DNA of 64,000 nt, taken from assembly GCF_001307195.1 (NCBI RefSeq), contig NZ_CP012808.1, positions 248,001-312,000 on the forward strand. Reading direction: 5' to 3'. Source of the DNA: Acinetobacter equi (GTDB lineage Bacteria > Pseudomonadota > Gammaproteobacteria > Pseudomonadales > Moraxellaceae). Position numbers and translations under genes: made by a program. The notes under the pieces are model-generated. The model was not told the origin of the DNA, did no database searches, and worked only from the letters and a program-made list of their open reading frames with translations. This document shows positions 1-11,060 of this stretch, one piece after another (within the stretch, counting starts at the first letter, position 1; every line of letters starts with the position of its first letter).

Positions 1-478
1 AAAATACCAATTGTATTCTTGCCACAACTTTACTTAAAAAAGAGTCTTGTTCTGCAAGTCTTTTAGCATCTTCTAATAAAGTAAATAGAATAGGATGTCT
101 TTCAATTAATATTACATTTGCACCTAATTGAGCCATTAATAAGCTATCGTGCCCTAAACCAGCAGTTGCATCAACTAATTGTGGTTTCTCAGTTAAATTA
201 CATGCACGTGCAATCATTTCTGACTTAATTGAAGCACGTTTTAAACGTCCAACTTCAGCTTTCCAGTCAGGTTGCATTCGCATACCATTGGCACATAGCC
301 ATAGCCCTTCATCATCAACACAAAGTGCTAACTCAGGATGATGGCGAAAAAAACGTGCATTTAACTTTTCCACAACTTCAATAAAAGTATCCACACCACG
401 TGAAGAAAGCACAACAGCATACTGTTGTGCTTTCTCTTGAAAATCGTGTTCAGTGTATAAGCGGATTTCGCCTACCAT
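1..478 (-). CDS. rsmJ: 16S rRNA (guanine-1516-N2)-methyltransferase RsmJ, 3' part cut by window edge
   Basis: The open frame runs from an ATG at 478 off the left edge, so about the first 159 residues are visible. RsmJ methylates N2 of G1516 in the 30S subunit using S-adenosylmethionine. The SAM-binding glycine motif [10 protein letters not shown] is followed by an acidic strand end (LIERHP), as in E. coli RsmJ (YhiQ). Its start overlaps the uppP stop by a few bases, so it is the last gene of a tsaB-uppP-rsmJ run and probably translationally coupled. The C-terminus is not in the window. Another class I methyltransferase is possible, but the motif and its spacing fit RsmJ well. Confidence 0.85.
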   Translation of the reverse strand, partial: MVGEIRLYTEHDFQEKAQQYAVVLSSRGVDTFIEVVEKLNARFFRHHPELALCVDDEGLWLCANGMRMQPDWKAEVGRLKRASIKSEMIARACNLTEKPQLVDATAGLGHDSLLMAQLGANVILIERHPILFTLLEDAKRLAEQDSFLSKVVARIQLVF

Positions 479-1296
479 AATTTCCAACCCGTGAATGCAA
501 ATAATAAAATCAGAAGACCTGAGAAAATTCTATACCATGCAAACACCATAAAATCACGGCGAGCAACATAAGCAACTAATGCACGAATAAGAACTAATGC
601 TGAAATAAAAGAAACTAATGTTCCAAAGCCCAAGATAACCCAGTCTTCAGTTGTCGTAAATATTTTATAGTTATGATAAAGGTCTAATAAACCTGCACCA
701 ATAATGACAGGAATACCTAAAAAGAATGAAAATTCAGTTGCAGCTTTACGTGAAACACCAAGAAACATTGCCCCAATAATTGTGGCACCTGAACGTGAAG
801 TTCCAGGAATCAAAGAAAGTACTTGTATTAAACCAATCCAAATTGCATCTTTATAAGTTAAATCTTCAACTTCTTTTGCTTTAATTTGTGGTGGATGCTT
901 TTCAATCCACATAATAATTAAACCACCAATAATAAGCCCCATTGCGACGGCAATATTATTAAAAAGAAAATCTTTTACTGTTTGACCAAAAGTCAGCCCA
1001 ACAAGCACAATAGGAATTGAAGCTAAAATTAGTCCAAAACCTAAGCGGCGACCTTTCTCTTCGCCTGTAAACATACCTGTTGCAGCACCCCATAGGCGTG
1101 CCCAGTATTCATAGATAACCGCAGCGATTGCACCGATTTGAATTGCAACAACAAAAACATCACTTTTTTCTTTGCTCCAAAAATTCATTAATTCTGAAGC
1201 TAAAATTAAATGCCCTGTGCTCGAAATGGGTAAAAATTCGGTAATACCTTCAACAACACCCATAATTGCTGCTTTTAACAGCAGTAAAAGATCCAT
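472..1296 (-). CDS. uppP: Undecaprenyl-diphosphate phosphatase UppP (BacA family)
   Basis: This 274-residue polytopic inner-membrane protein dephosphorylates undecaprenyl diphosphate, recycling the lipid carrier of peptidoglycan and surface polysaccharides, and gives intrinsic bacitracin tolerance. Both family signatures are visible: [10 protein letters not shown] near residues 19-28 (catalytic Glu and Ser/Thr/His region) and PGTSRSGAT near residue 165 (phosphate-binding Arg). About eight hydrophobic segments follow one another. The length matches E. coli BacA (273). It lies 8 bases after tsaB and overlaps rsmJ, suggesting one transcript. The product also serves the naxD cluster at 54-57 kb, which should use undecaprenyl-phosphate sugars. 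Confidence 0.95.
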   Translation of the reverse strand: MDLLLLLKAAIMGVVEGITEFLPISSTGHLILASELMNFWSKEKSDVFVVAIQIGAIAAVIYEYWARLWGAATGMFTGEEKGRRLGFGLILASIPIVLVGLTFGQTVKDFLFNNIAVAMGLIIGGLIIMWIEKHPPQIKAKEVEDLTYKDAIWIGLIQVLSLIPGTSRSGATIIGAMFLGVSRKAATEFSFFLGIPVIIGAGLLDLYHNYKIFTTTEDWVILGFGTLVSFISALVLIRALVAYVARRDFMVFAWYRIFSGLLILLFAFTGWKLW

Positions 1297-1304
1297 AGAA
1301 AATC

Positions 1305-1973
1305 CTAACTTTGCTTGCCTTGTTCAGCAATTTTTTTCCAAGCGTTATCTCGCAAATACACAGGTAGTGCAAGTTCTGCACTTAGCCATTGTTCTTGCTT
1401 TGCCAATTCACGTGCAATGAATGCAATATCTTGTGCTGTTGCACTTAAATTTTTATATTGTGTTTGTTGTGGGTCAACAAGCTCTGAACCTGAACCAACC
1501 AATTGATATTTTACCGCCAATTGAGCATCTGTATAATTCAACAATTGTTCTTCATCAACTGCTTGCATTACATTTTGGTCATTTAACTTAAAGCTTGCGA
1601 CATAGACTTCACTCATTCTTGCATCAAGAATAGCGGTCACTTCTGTTAAGCCTTCAATACGATATGCAGCTTGTGCTAATGCTTGTAAAGTTGAAACAGG
1701 AATAACAGGAATATCATTTGACCATGCAAGTGCCTGAGTGACTGCTGCATTAATACGCACACCACTAAAAGAACCTGGACCACGGCTAAAAGCAATTGCT
1801 GTTAAATCTTGAGTTGCAATTTCTGTCTGTGCAAAGCCTTGCTCAATCATCGGGAGAATAGTTTGAGTTTGTGCCTTTGCTCTTGTATCTAATTGAAAAA
1901 AGAGTTCTTGTGTTTCATCTACAATAGAAACGGAACACTGCTCATTGGCAGTTTCCAACGCCAGCAATTTCAT
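1305..1973 (-). CDS. tsaB: tRNA threonylcarbamoyladenosine biosynthesis protein TsaB
   Basis: TsaB is the non-catalytic partner of TsaD in making t6A37 on ANN-decoding tRNAs. The N-terminus MKLLALETANEQCSVSI matches the ASKHA-fold start of the family, and the region RGPGSFSGVRIN near residue 70 is the hallmark GPGSFTG(L/V)R motif. I chose the ATG at 1973 because it begins the conserved MK(I/L)LALDT strand; an in-frame ATG at 2030 would add 19 residues with no family similarity. The result is 222 residues, close to E. coli (231). It heads the tsaB-uppP-rsmJ run. The histidines of the catalytic homologue TsaD are absent, as expected. Confidence 0.92.
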   Translation of the reverse strand: MKLLALETANEQCSVSIVDETQELFFQLDTRAKAQTQTILPMIEQGFAQTEIATQDLTAIAFSRGPGSFSGVRINAAVTQALAWSNDIPVIPVSTLQALAQAAYRIEGLTEVTAILDARMSEVYVASFKLNDQNVMQAVDEEQLLNYTDAQLAVKYQLVGSGSELVDPQQTQYKNLSATAQDIAFIARELAKQEQWLSAELALPVYLRDNAWKKIAEQGKQS

Positions 1974-2144
1974 GCACAACCTTAAAGAATAATTTCTAAA
2001 AACGCCTGCTATAATACTCCACTCATTCACGATTCACTAGAACTTCTAAACAATCAAATTAAAAGCCAAGAATTTTTTCACTCACACAATTTTAAAAAAC
2101 TTATCTTTAATTTTTTAGTCGCTCAATATAGTCAAATACACAAC

Positions 2145-2675
2145 CTACAAAATCACTTCTTCTAAATTTTCAAAATGCTTAAAATGCGCTGCATAATGAA
2201 GTGCACTCATTTTTAATTTAGCAGCAGCAGATACATCTAATGTTTTTACGACTTTTCCTGGAGAACCCATAACTACAGAATTATTTGGAATAATTTTTCC
2301 TTCAGGAATTAATGCATTTGCACCAATAATACAATTTTCACCAATAACTGCATGATTTAACACTACGGCATTAATGCCAATCAAACTATTATTACCCACT
2401 GTGCAACCATGTAACATTGCTTGATGACCAATTGTCACATAGTCACCAATATTCATTTCTATACCTGCGTCAGTATGTAAAACTGCATTTTCTTGCACAT
2501 TGGTAAAATGACCTAGTCTAATTTTAGCATTGTCTGCACGTACAACAGCACCAAACCAAATACTCACTTGTTGTCCAAGTTCAGCTTGTCCAATAACTGT
2601 TGCCGTTGGTGCAACCCAACCATCCCATGGTTCATGAATTGCTTTCGGTGCATATCCGTTAAATTTGTATAACAT
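2145..2675 (-). CDS. Gamma-carbonic anhydrase family protein (left-handed beta-helix hexapeptide repeat)
   Basis: This is a 176-residue hexapeptide-repeat protein of the gamma-carbonic anhydrase/YrdA/PaaY group. The three metal-binding histidines sit in VLHTDAG, TIGHQAMLHGC and their spacing; Arg, Asp and Gln active-site neighbours (VVRADN, NVQENAV) are also present. I prefer the ATG at 2675 because an AGGG ribosome binding site lies 9 bases before it; the ATG at 2684 abuts that site and would be poorly spaced. Its substrate is uncertain: many family members are weak carbonic anhydrases or acyl-CoA thioesterases. It precedes no obvious partner and stands alone after a NUDIX gene on the same strand. 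Confidence 0.85.
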   Translation of the reverse strand: MLYKFNGYAPKAIHEPWDGWVAPTATVIGQAELGQQVSIWFGAVVRADNAKIRLGHFTNVQENAVLHTDAGIEMNIGDYVTIGHQAMLHGCTVGNNSLIGINAVVLNHAVIGENCIIGANALIPEGKIIPNNSVVMGSPGKVVKTLDVSAAAKLKMSALHYAAHFKHFENLEEVIL

Positions 2676-2713
2676 TGATGACATCCCTGTTGATGTTATT
2701 AAAAGAAACTTGT

Positions 2714-3310
2714 CTATTTAAATCCCTTAATAGAAGAATTTAATAAGAATGGCCATTCTTTATGAAAGTCTAGTCCACGATCAAATAATGAAACTAACAT
2801 TCGTGCTGTTAAGCCCCAAACAATTTCATCTTCAACATGCATACTCGGAAAATATAATTTTTGTTCATCAAACAAAACTTCATGTGGAATAGTCGGTGCA
2901 TTCATTAAATCTTTCAATGATGCAAAGAAAATACGATCAATTTCTGTTGGCTGAGGCACAAGTTTTACTTCGGGAGAAATAAGCCCCACAATTGGTTTTA
3001 CTGTCATTCCATTTTTTGCTTTTTGCATAGGAAGATCGCCAATTAAGCGAACATCAAATGGGTCAAGTGCTGTCTCTTCTTGTGCTTCTCTCAATGCAAC
3101 AACAATATCTGTTGTATCTTCAGGATCTCTTTTTCCACCTGGAAAAGAAACTTCTCCTGCATGATTATTCAACATAATTGATCGACGTGTTAACAAAACT
3201 TTAGGATCTGTTTCTTCAGTAATTGCGATTAATACCGCTGCTTGAGCTTCTTTTGCTTGCTCTTCAAATTTTAGACGTTGCTGTAAAAGTTGTGTTAATT
3301 CACCACCCAT
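2714..3310 (-). CDS. NUDIX hydrolase, CoA pyrophosphatase (NudL/YeaB-like)
   Basis: This 198-residue NUDIX protein should cleave coenzyme A or CoA derivatives to phosphopantetheine and 3',5'-ADP. The Nudix box is complete (GGKRDPEDTT... with REAQEET giving the catalytic REXXEE), and it is preceded by VLLTRRS...GEVSFPGG, the extra signature that separates CoA-specific enzymes from other NUDIX families. A GAGGAAT ribosome binding site lies 5 bases before the ATG at 3310. It is divergent from a second, unrelated NUDIX gene 110 bases away, and the gamma-carbonic anhydrase follows it on the same strand. Substrate is inferred from the motif only. Confidence 0.85.
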   Translation of the reverse strand: MGGELTQLLQQRLKFEEQAKEAQAAVLIAITEETDPKVLLTRRSIMLNNHAGEVSFPGGKRDPEDTTDIVVALREAQEETALDPFDVRLIGDLPMQKAKNGMTVKPIVGLISPEVKLVPQPTEIDRIFFASLKDLMNAPTIPHEVLFDEQKLYFPSMHVEDEIVWGLTARMLVSLFDRGLDFHKEWPFLLNSSIKGFK

Positions 3311-3420
3311 ATATTATTCCTCTTAAACTCCCTTTCATCATAGCTGATTTTTTACACAATAAAATACAGTAGATGCTAAAGTTCCATTTTTAAGTTATTC
3401 TGAGTTCATCTTTATCATTG

Positions 3421-3978
3421 ATGATGAACATGAACTTCTGCGGCAATTGTGGATCTGAGACAGTAGACAAAGTACCTTTGGGCGATCATCAAACTCGTCG
3501 TGTTTGCTCAAAATGTAATGCTATTCATTATGTTAATCCTAAAGTAATTTGTGGGGCACTTGCGACTTGGGAAAATAAAGTTCTTCTCTGTAGACGTGCA
3601 ATTGAACCACGTTATGGATTGTGGACCTTGCCTGCTGGTTATATGGAACTCTTTGAAACAATGGAGCAAGGTTCTGCCCGAGAAACTCGTGAAGAAGCAG
3701 AAGCTGAAATCGAAATAGAACAATTATACTGTATGTATAATATTCCTCGTATTGGACAAATTTATGTTCTATTTAAAGCCAATATTATTGATGGTAAATT
3801 TGGTGCAGGCGAAGAAACCTTAGAATCTCGTCTTTTTAGCGAAGAAGAAATTCCGTGGAATGATCTTGCTTTTCCAAGTGTAGAACGAACATTACGTCAT
3901 TATTTTGAAGATCGAAAAAACAATCACTTCCCTACACATTTAGAAACTTTAGGTTCTCGCTTAGACCATACAGGCTAA
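3421..3978 (+). CDS. NUDIX hydrolase with N-terminal zinc ribbon
   Basis: This is a 185-residue protein with an N-terminal zinc ribbon (CGNCG, then CSKCN about 22 residues later) followed by a NUDIX domain with an intact box (AGYMELFETMEQGSARETRE, ending REEAEAE). Such zinc-ribbon NUDIX proteins include NudC-like NADH/RNA-cap hydrolases, but this one lacks the N-terminal domain of NudC and is shorter, so the substrate is unknown. Start choice is uncertain: ATGs at 3421, 3424 and 3430 follow each other and no strong ribosome binding site is seen; the cysteines are kept by all of them. It is followed by a hairpin terminator and then pabB. Confidence 0.85.
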   Translation: MMNMNFCGNCGSETVDKVPLGDHQTRRVCSKCNAIHYVNPKVICGALATWENKVLLCRRAIEPRYGLWTLPAGYMELFETMEQGSARETREEAEAEIEIEQLYCMYNIPRIGQIYVLFKANIIDGKFGAGEETLESRLFSEEEIPWNDLAFPSVERTLRHYFEDRKNNHFPTHLETLGSRLDHTG

Positions 3979-3987
3979 ATTACTCAA

Positions 3988-4024
3988 AAAGAAAGTTCAT
4001 AAAAAATGATGAACTTTCTTTATA
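3988..4024 (+). terminator. Probable intrinsic terminator after NUDIX gene
   Basis: An inverted repeat with arms AAAGAAAGTTCAT and ATGAACTTTCTT, separated by about 7 bases, is followed by a short T-rich stretch. It lies 10 bases after the stop at 3978. The U-run is imperfect, so termination may be partial. Confidence 0.6.
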
Positions 4025-4127
4025 TGATTTATTATTTTCAGATCAATAGAAGCATCTATAAACATTAATAGCATTGAATTTCATGTAAGATAGATCAGAA
4101 ATTTAATGATCTATTTATTGCTGTTTT

Positions 4128-5453
4128 ATGATGAAGTCTGTCCCTTTTAAAAAAGCCTTATCAACTCAAAACCTAAGTCATCAACAGCTTTTAGAGTCTT
4201 TACAATCACTTGATCATGTTATTTTCTTAAATAACAATCATGCGCCTTTAATTGGTCTTTTAGCTCAGCAATATATTTGCTTATCTTCTCATCAGACTCA
4301 GATTTTTGAGTCCCATCAATTTAATCAATACGTTCCACATTCTAAAATTCATCACCTTAATGACTTTTTAGCAAGTACCTCAAATTGTAATATGTTAACA
4401 ATGGGGTTTATTAGCTATGATTTTGCAGCGCAACAACAAATTCAATTACAAGTAAAACAACAACCTTCCGTATTTCTTGGACAATTCCCACATTTTCTCA
4501 GTTTTGAAAAAAACACATGGTTTTTTAATAGTTTTGATTTAAGCGCAGAACATATTTTTGATTCTATTAATCAACTTATATCTGAGCATCAACCTATTAC
4601 AACGCTTTCATTACATCAAAAATGTACACCACGATGGTCTAAAAATGAATATTCTGCTGCATTTCAAAAAGTTCAAGACTACATTGTTGCAGGTGATTGC
4701 TATCAAATTAATTTAACTCAAGAATTTACAACTCAAGCACAAGGTCATTTACTTTCAACAGCAGACCAATTTTGGACATTAACCAATGCACCCTATGCAG
4801 GTTATTTGCGAATCCAAGATTTTGAATTACTCAGTTGTTCACCTGAATTGTTTATTGATTTTGAAGAAAATCACAAAATTGTGACTAAACCCATTAAGGG
4901 AACTATGCCCCGCTATGAAAATCCTGAACAAGATGAACAATCAAAACAAACGCTAAAAAACTCTCAAAAAGATCAAGCAGAAAATGTCATGATTGTAGAT
5001 TTACTCCGTAATGATCTCAGCGTTTATGCAGAAATAGGTTCAGTTAAAACACCTAAGCTCTTTAATATTGAAAGCTTTAATCAAGTGCATCATATGGTCA
5101 GTGAAATTGAAGCCATATTAAAGCCTCATATTAAACCCTTTGATGTTTTATTCTCAGCACTACCCGGTGGTTCAATCACAGGAGCACCAAAAATTCGTGC
5201 TATGCAAATTATTGATGAATTGGAACAAGCACCACGTGGAGCATATTGTGGTTCTATGGGATATTTTGATGAAGAAGGTATAGGATCTTGGAATATTCTT
5301 ATCCGATCTATTCAAAAATATCAGCAAAATGTTTCTTTATGGGCTGGCGGTGGCATTACGATCGCCTCAGATTGTGATGCAGAATATCAAGAATGCTTCG
5401 ATAAAGTATCTGCAATGTTAGACCTACTCAATACTTGGCATACATCTGAATAA
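4128..5453 (+). CDS. pabB: Aminodeoxychorismate synthase component I (PabB)
   Basis: This 441-residue enzyme converts chorismate and ammonia (from a PabA glutaminase) to 4-amino-4-deoxychorismate, the first step to p-aminobenzoate and folate. It belongs to the anthranilate synthase I family. The PIKGTMPR motif near residue 260 carries the Lys typical of PabB (TrpE has Ala at that place), which is the reason for this call. LPGGSITGAPKIRAM near residue 345 is the conserved chorismate-binding block. Two ATGs (4128 and 4131) are possible. No pabA or pabC is adjacent, but folK, another folate gene, lies at 62.7 kb. A strong terminator follows directly. Confidence 0.92.
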   Translation: MMKSVPFKKALSTQNLSHQQLLESLQSLDHVIFLNNNHAPLIGLLAQQYICLSSHQTQIFESHQFNQYVPHSKIHHLNDFLASTSNCNMLTMGFISYDFAAQQQIQLQVKQQPSVFLGQFPHFLSFEKNTWFFNSFDLSAEHIFDSINQLISEHQPITTLSLHQKCTPRWSKNEYSAAFQKVQDYIVAGDCYQINLTQEFTTQAQGHLLSTADQFWTLTNAPYAGYLRIQDFELLSCSPELFIDFEENHKIVTKPIKGTMPRYENPEQDEQSKQTLKNSQKDQAENVMIVDLLRNDLSVYAEIGSVKTPKLFNIESFNQVHHMVSEIEAILKPHIKPFDVLFSALPGGSITGAPKIRAMQIIDELEQAPRGAYCGSMGYFDEEGIGSWNILIRSIQKYQQNVSLWAGGGITIASDCDAEYQECFDKVSAMLDLLNTWHTSE

Positions 5454-5460
5454 ACAAAAA

Positions 5461-5487
5461 AGCGACTCTTTTGAGTCGCTTTTTTTA
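5461..5487 (+). terminator. Intrinsic terminator after pabB
   Basis: An 8-bp perfect stem (AGCGACTC / GAGTCGCT) with a TTTT loop is followed by seven T residues. A very similar stem occurs at 59249-59269. Confidence 0.9.
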
Positions 5488-5527
5488 ATCCCTCACACCC
5501 TCCCTTTAATAAAAGAGGATTGGGATG
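5488..5527. repeat. Imperfect inverted repeat between pabB and hisC
   Basis: The stretch has CCCTCCCTTT on one side and AAAAGAGGATTGGGAT on the other, forming a rough palindrome at the junction of two convergent genes. It resembles the CCTCC/GGAGG-type intergenic repeats I associate with Acinetobacter genomes, but this assignment is from memory. Confidence 0.3.
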
Positions 5528-5529
5528 GC

Positions 5530-6624
5530 TTAAACCAAAATATCATTTTTTAAGGTATCAACAAGGCGCTGATTTTGCTCATCTGTACCAATGGTAATAC
5601 GTAAATATTGATTAATACGTGGCTTATTAAAGTAGCGCACAATAATTCCTTTTTCACGCAATGCTGTAGCAAGTTCACCTGCATCTTTCGATGCCAATGT
5701 TGTAAAAATAAAGTTTGCACTTGACGGCAATACTTTAAAGCCAAGTGTGGTTAATTGCTGAGTTAATTTCTCTCTGCTTGCAATCACTTTAGCATTTTGT
5801 GCTTCAAAATATTCCTGATCTTCAAATGATGCAACCGCAGCAGCAATGGCAAAACGATCCATCGGATATGAGTTAAAACTATTTTTCACTGCTTCTAATG
5901 CAGCAATCAAATGTGGTTGAGCAATTGCAAAACCAACACGTAAACCTGCTAAAGAACGCGATTTAGATGTTGTCTGACAAACCACTAAGTTTTCATATTT
6001 TTCAACTAAACTTACAGCAGATTCAGCACCAAAATCGACATAAGCTTCATCAATCACCACAACAGAATCTGGATTTGCTTGTAAAACCTCTTCAATTGCA
6101 GATAAACCTAATGCAATACTTGTTGGTGCATTAGGATTGGTAATAATAATTCCACCATTAGGTTGCTTATAATCATCAACCACAATTTCAAAATTATCAT
6201 TTAACGGCAAAATTTTAGTTTTTGCTGCAATACCAAAAAACTGGCTATAAACAGGATAGAAACTATAAGTAATATCTGGATATAAAATCGGTTTATCTTG
6301 CACAAAAAATGCTTTAAAAATATGTGCTAATACTTCATCAGAACCATTGCCCACAAAAACATTTTCTACAGCAACTTTTTGTTGTTTCGCAATCGCTTGT
6401 TTAAGCTCTGAAGCATCCGGATCTGGATATAAACGTAAAACATCCGCTGAATTTACCAATACATTTTGTACAGCTTCAACTACTTTCGGTGATGGCGGAT
6501 ACGGATTTTCATTGGTATTTAATTTTAATAAATTTTGAATCTTAGGTTGTTCACCTGGTACGTATGGCTCTAATTCACGTACATCAGGACTCCAAAAGCG
6601 CATTTGTTCAGTTGTAATACTCAT
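5530..6624 (-). CDS. hisC: Histidinol-phosphate aminotransferase HisC
   Basis: HisC is a PLP-dependent class I/II aminotransferase that makes L-histidinol phosphate from imidazole-acetol phosphate and glutamate. The protein is 364 residues. The PLP lysine lies in [15 protein letters not shown], and [11 protein letters not shown] near the N-terminus, TNPNAPT and the C-terminal RITIG (substrate-phosphate Arg) are all visible. I start it at the ATG at 6624 (MSITTEQM), since upstream codons run back into hisD's end without family similarity. It follows hisD by 68 bases on the same strand. A homologue acting on aromatic amino acids cannot be excluded, but the position beside hisD and hisG supports HisC. 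Confidence 0.93.
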   Translation of the reverse strand: MSITTEQMRFWSPDVRELEPYVPGEQPKIQNLLKLNTNENPYPPSPKVVEAVQNVLVNSADVLRLYPDPDASELKQAIAKQQKVAVENVFVGNGSDEVLAHIFKAFFVQDKPILYPDITYSFYPVYSQFFGIAAKTKILPLNDNFEIVVDDYKQPNGGIIITNPNAPTSIALGLSAIEEVLQANPDSVVVIDEAYVDFGAESAVSLVEKYENLVVCQTTSKSRSLAGLRVGFAIAQPHLIAALEAVKNSFNSYPMDRFAIAAAVASFEDQEYFEAQNAKVIASREKLTQQLTTLGFKVLPSSANFIFTTLASKDAGELATALREKGIIVRYFNKPRINQYLRITIGTDEQNQRLVDTLKNDILV

Positions 6625-6692
6625 TTCTACAATTCTCAAATTTGGTCTCAAAAAAGGGCTGATGATCAGCCCCCTAAATTTTCTATAAAAAT

Positions 6693-7982
6693 TTACTGAT
6701 AACGATAGCGAGCAGAGCGTGCATGAGCATCTAAGTTTTCTTGCTGTGCCAGTATATCTGCTGTTTTTGCTAAAGTTTTCACACCATCGGCTGAGCACAT
6801 AATTAAGCTCGAACGCTTTTGGAAATCATAAACCCCTAAAGGCGATGAAAAACGTGCCGTACCTGATGTTGGAAGTACGTGGTTTGGTCCTGCACAGTAA
6901 TCACCAATTGCTTCAGGTGTATAACGCCCCATAAAGATTGCACCTGCATGGCGAATATCTTCTGCCATTTCAACAGCTTCATCTAAACATAGCATTAAAT
7001 GTTCAGGGGCAACTTGGTTAATCAATTCAGCACCTTCAGCACGGTCTTTCACTAAAACCAATGCACCACGATTCTCAATTGAAGTACGTGCAATATCTGC
7101 CTTTGGTAAAGCTTCTAAGTGCTTTTCAATCCAAGCTTCAACAGCATTTAATAAATCTTCATCAGGCGTAATAAATACAGCTTGCGCCACAGTGTCATGT
7201 TCAGCTTGAGACAATAAGTCCATTGCTAACCATTCAGCATTATTTTCACCTTCTGCATAAACTAAAATTTCAGAAGGACCTGCAATCATGTCAATACCAA
7301 CTTGACCAAATACAGCACGCTTTGCAGCCGCAACAAAACGATTCCCTGGTCCTGTAATTTTATCTACAGATGGAATTGTTTCAGTACCATAAGCCAAAGC
7401 AGCTACTGCTTGTGCACCACCAATAGTAAATACACGTGTTACCCCAGCTAAATATGCAGCAGCAAGTACCAATGGATTTAAATCACCATTTGGTGCAGGT
7501 ACAACCATAATAATTTCAGGAACACCTGCAACATGCGCAGGCACAGCATTCATAAGTACAGAAGATGGATAAGATGCTAAACCACCTGGTACATAAATTC
7601 CCACACGATCAAGCGGAGTTACTTTTTGTCCTAAAGTATTTCCTAGAGCATCTACATAAGTCCAGCCATCTTGCTTTTGTGCTTGATGAAATTCACGTAC
7701 ACGATTTGCTGCAAGCTCTAATGCTTCACGAACTTCTGTTGTTAAACCATCAAATGCTGCTTTTAATTGTGCTTGAGTAAGTTCTAGATCTGAAAATTGA
7801 TGCGCTGGATGTCGATCGAACTGTTGAGTGAGTTTAAGCACATGTGCATCACCATGTTGGCGTACATCTGCAATAATTTGGTCTACTGTTTTTAAAAGTT
7901 CAGGATCACTCACTGTTTCAAAAGCCAACAAATCAGCAAAGACTTGTTTAAAATTTTGCTCTTGAGTCGATAAACGTCGCAT
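6693..7982 (-). CDS. hisD: Histidinol dehydrogenase HisD
   Basis: HisD carries out the last two steps of histidine synthesis, oxidising histidinol to histidine with two NAD+ and a zinc ion. The 429-residue sequence has [28 protein letters not shown] and LLSQAEHD (Gln and His zinc ligands), and the C-terminal PNHVLPT. I chose the ATG at 7982 ([10 protein letters not shown]), which has a GTGGGTAA sequence just before it, over a GTG four codons upstream. The hisG gene is upstream but is separated by a terminator, so hisD-hisC probably has its own promoter in the 190 bases before it. Confidence 0.95.
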   Translation of the reverse strand: MRRLSTQEQNFKQVFADLLAFETVSDPELLKTVDQIIADVRQHGDAHVLKLTQQFDRHPAHQFSDLELTQAQLKAAFDGLTTEVREALELAANRVREFHQAQKQDGWTYVDALGNTLGQKVTPLDRVGIYVPGGLASYPSSVLMNAVPAHVAGVPEIIMVVPAPNGDLNPLVLAAAYLAGVTRVFTIGGAQAVAALAYGTETIPSVDKITGPGNRFVAAAKRAVFGQVGIDMIAGPSEILVYAEGENNAEWLAMDLLSQAEHDTVAQAVFITPDEDLLNAVEAWIEKHLEALPKADIARTSIENRGALVLVKDRAEGAELINQVAPEHLMLCLDEAVEMAEDIRHAGAIFMGRYTPEAIGDYCAGPNHVLPTSGTARFSSPLGVYDFQKRSSLIMCSADGVKTLAKTADILAQQENLDAHARSARYRYQ

Positions 7983-8172
7983 CAATTTACCCACACGGTT
8001 ATGTAAAAGAAAGATTTAGTTTACCTTGTTTCTAGGGCTTTGTGGGAGGGAATCCTATTTAGAATGACGAGTTTTATTGAAAATAACTTTTTGTTTTATT
8101 GGTGTTCCTTATCAAAATATTTTTTTTACTTAAAATGATACTAGAACAATTCAGTACAAATGATTTATTAAA

Positions 8173-8200
8173 AAAAAACCACCTTTTTAGGTGGTTTTTT
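8173..8200 (-). terminator. Intrinsic terminator after hisG
   Basis: A stem of AAAAAACCACCT pairing with AGGTGGTTTTTT has a TTTT loop; on the minus strand it ends in a long U-run. It separates murA-hisG from hisD-hisC. Confidence 0.85.
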
Positions 8201-8214
8201 AAACTTAAATTCAA

Positions 8215-10428
<2,214 letters not shown>

Positions 10429-10520
10429 CACAAAGACCTCTTATAGGACCAAGGGTGTAAAACCTGCCATTCTACTATAAATAATTAAAATAATTCATTA
10501 GTCACATACATATTATCTAT

Positions 10521-10552
10521 AAAAAAAGAGGTTATTTAAAACCTCTTTTTTC
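10521..10552 (-). terminator. Intrinsic terminator after hpf
   Basis: The stem AAAAAGAGGTT / AACCTCTTTTT with a 6-base loop is flanked by runs of A and T, so it can work in either direction. It lies 13 bases after the hpf stop and isolates hpf from ibaG-murA. Confidence 0.85.
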
Positions 10553-10564
10553 TCATTTATGAAG

Positions 10565-10897
10565 CTAAATTTCTAAAGGCTGAAATATTGTTTGCATTTT
10601 CCGATGTTTAGTCAGCTGTCTCTTTAGTTTTTCAGATACTTTTTTAATAGATGTATACATATCATCTGCTGAAGCTTGAGCGAATAATTCAGCCCCAGGT
10701 AAACGAATAATTGCCTCGGCAATATGATTTAGGCTGCCCTTTTTAGAATGCTTATCTATTTGATGATCTTTACTGAGCTTTACCTGCATACTATTTACTT
10801 GATCAATATGCTTAGTCATTTGACTAAACTTAAATCTAATATTTTCTTCTATAGCAGGAGTGATAGTTAAATGATGCCCACGAATTGTAATTTGCAT
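10565..10897 (-). CDS. hpf: Ribosome hibernation-promoting factor HPF, short form
   Basis: HPF binds the decoding centre of the 30S subunit in stationary phase and helps form 100S dimers. The 110-residue protein begins MQITIRGHHLTITPAIEENI, the standard start of the family, so I place the start at the ATG at 10897; an in-frame ATG 25 codons upstream adds unrelated sequence. It lacks the long C-terminal dimerisation tail of long-form HPF. It follows rpoN with about 160 bases between them, as in the enterobacterial rpoN-hpf-ptsN-rapZ-npr cluster, but ptsN, rapZ and npr do not follow here. Confidence 0.92.
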   Translation of the reverse strand: MQITIRGHHLTITPAIEENIRFKFSQMTKHIDQVNSMQVKLSKDHQIDKHSKKGSLNHIAEAIIRLPGAELFAQASADDMYTSIKKVSEKLKRQLTKHRKMQTIFQPLEI

Positions 10898-11060
10898 AGA
10901 TCTATCCCTCATCATTTTAGGATTTGAAAGGTTTCGCCACGACAATTCAATCAATTGCAAAAAATCATTCACAGAATTAAATCATCTTAGCAAGTCCTCA
11001 AAATAAAAAAGATTCATCATGCTGTCATAATGAACCCTTAGAATAATCAGATTTTAGAAT

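Noticed and set aside
7983..8172. His-leader peptide attenuator before hisD
   Set aside because: No short frame with a run of histidine codons was found; only a terminator belonging to hisG lies there.
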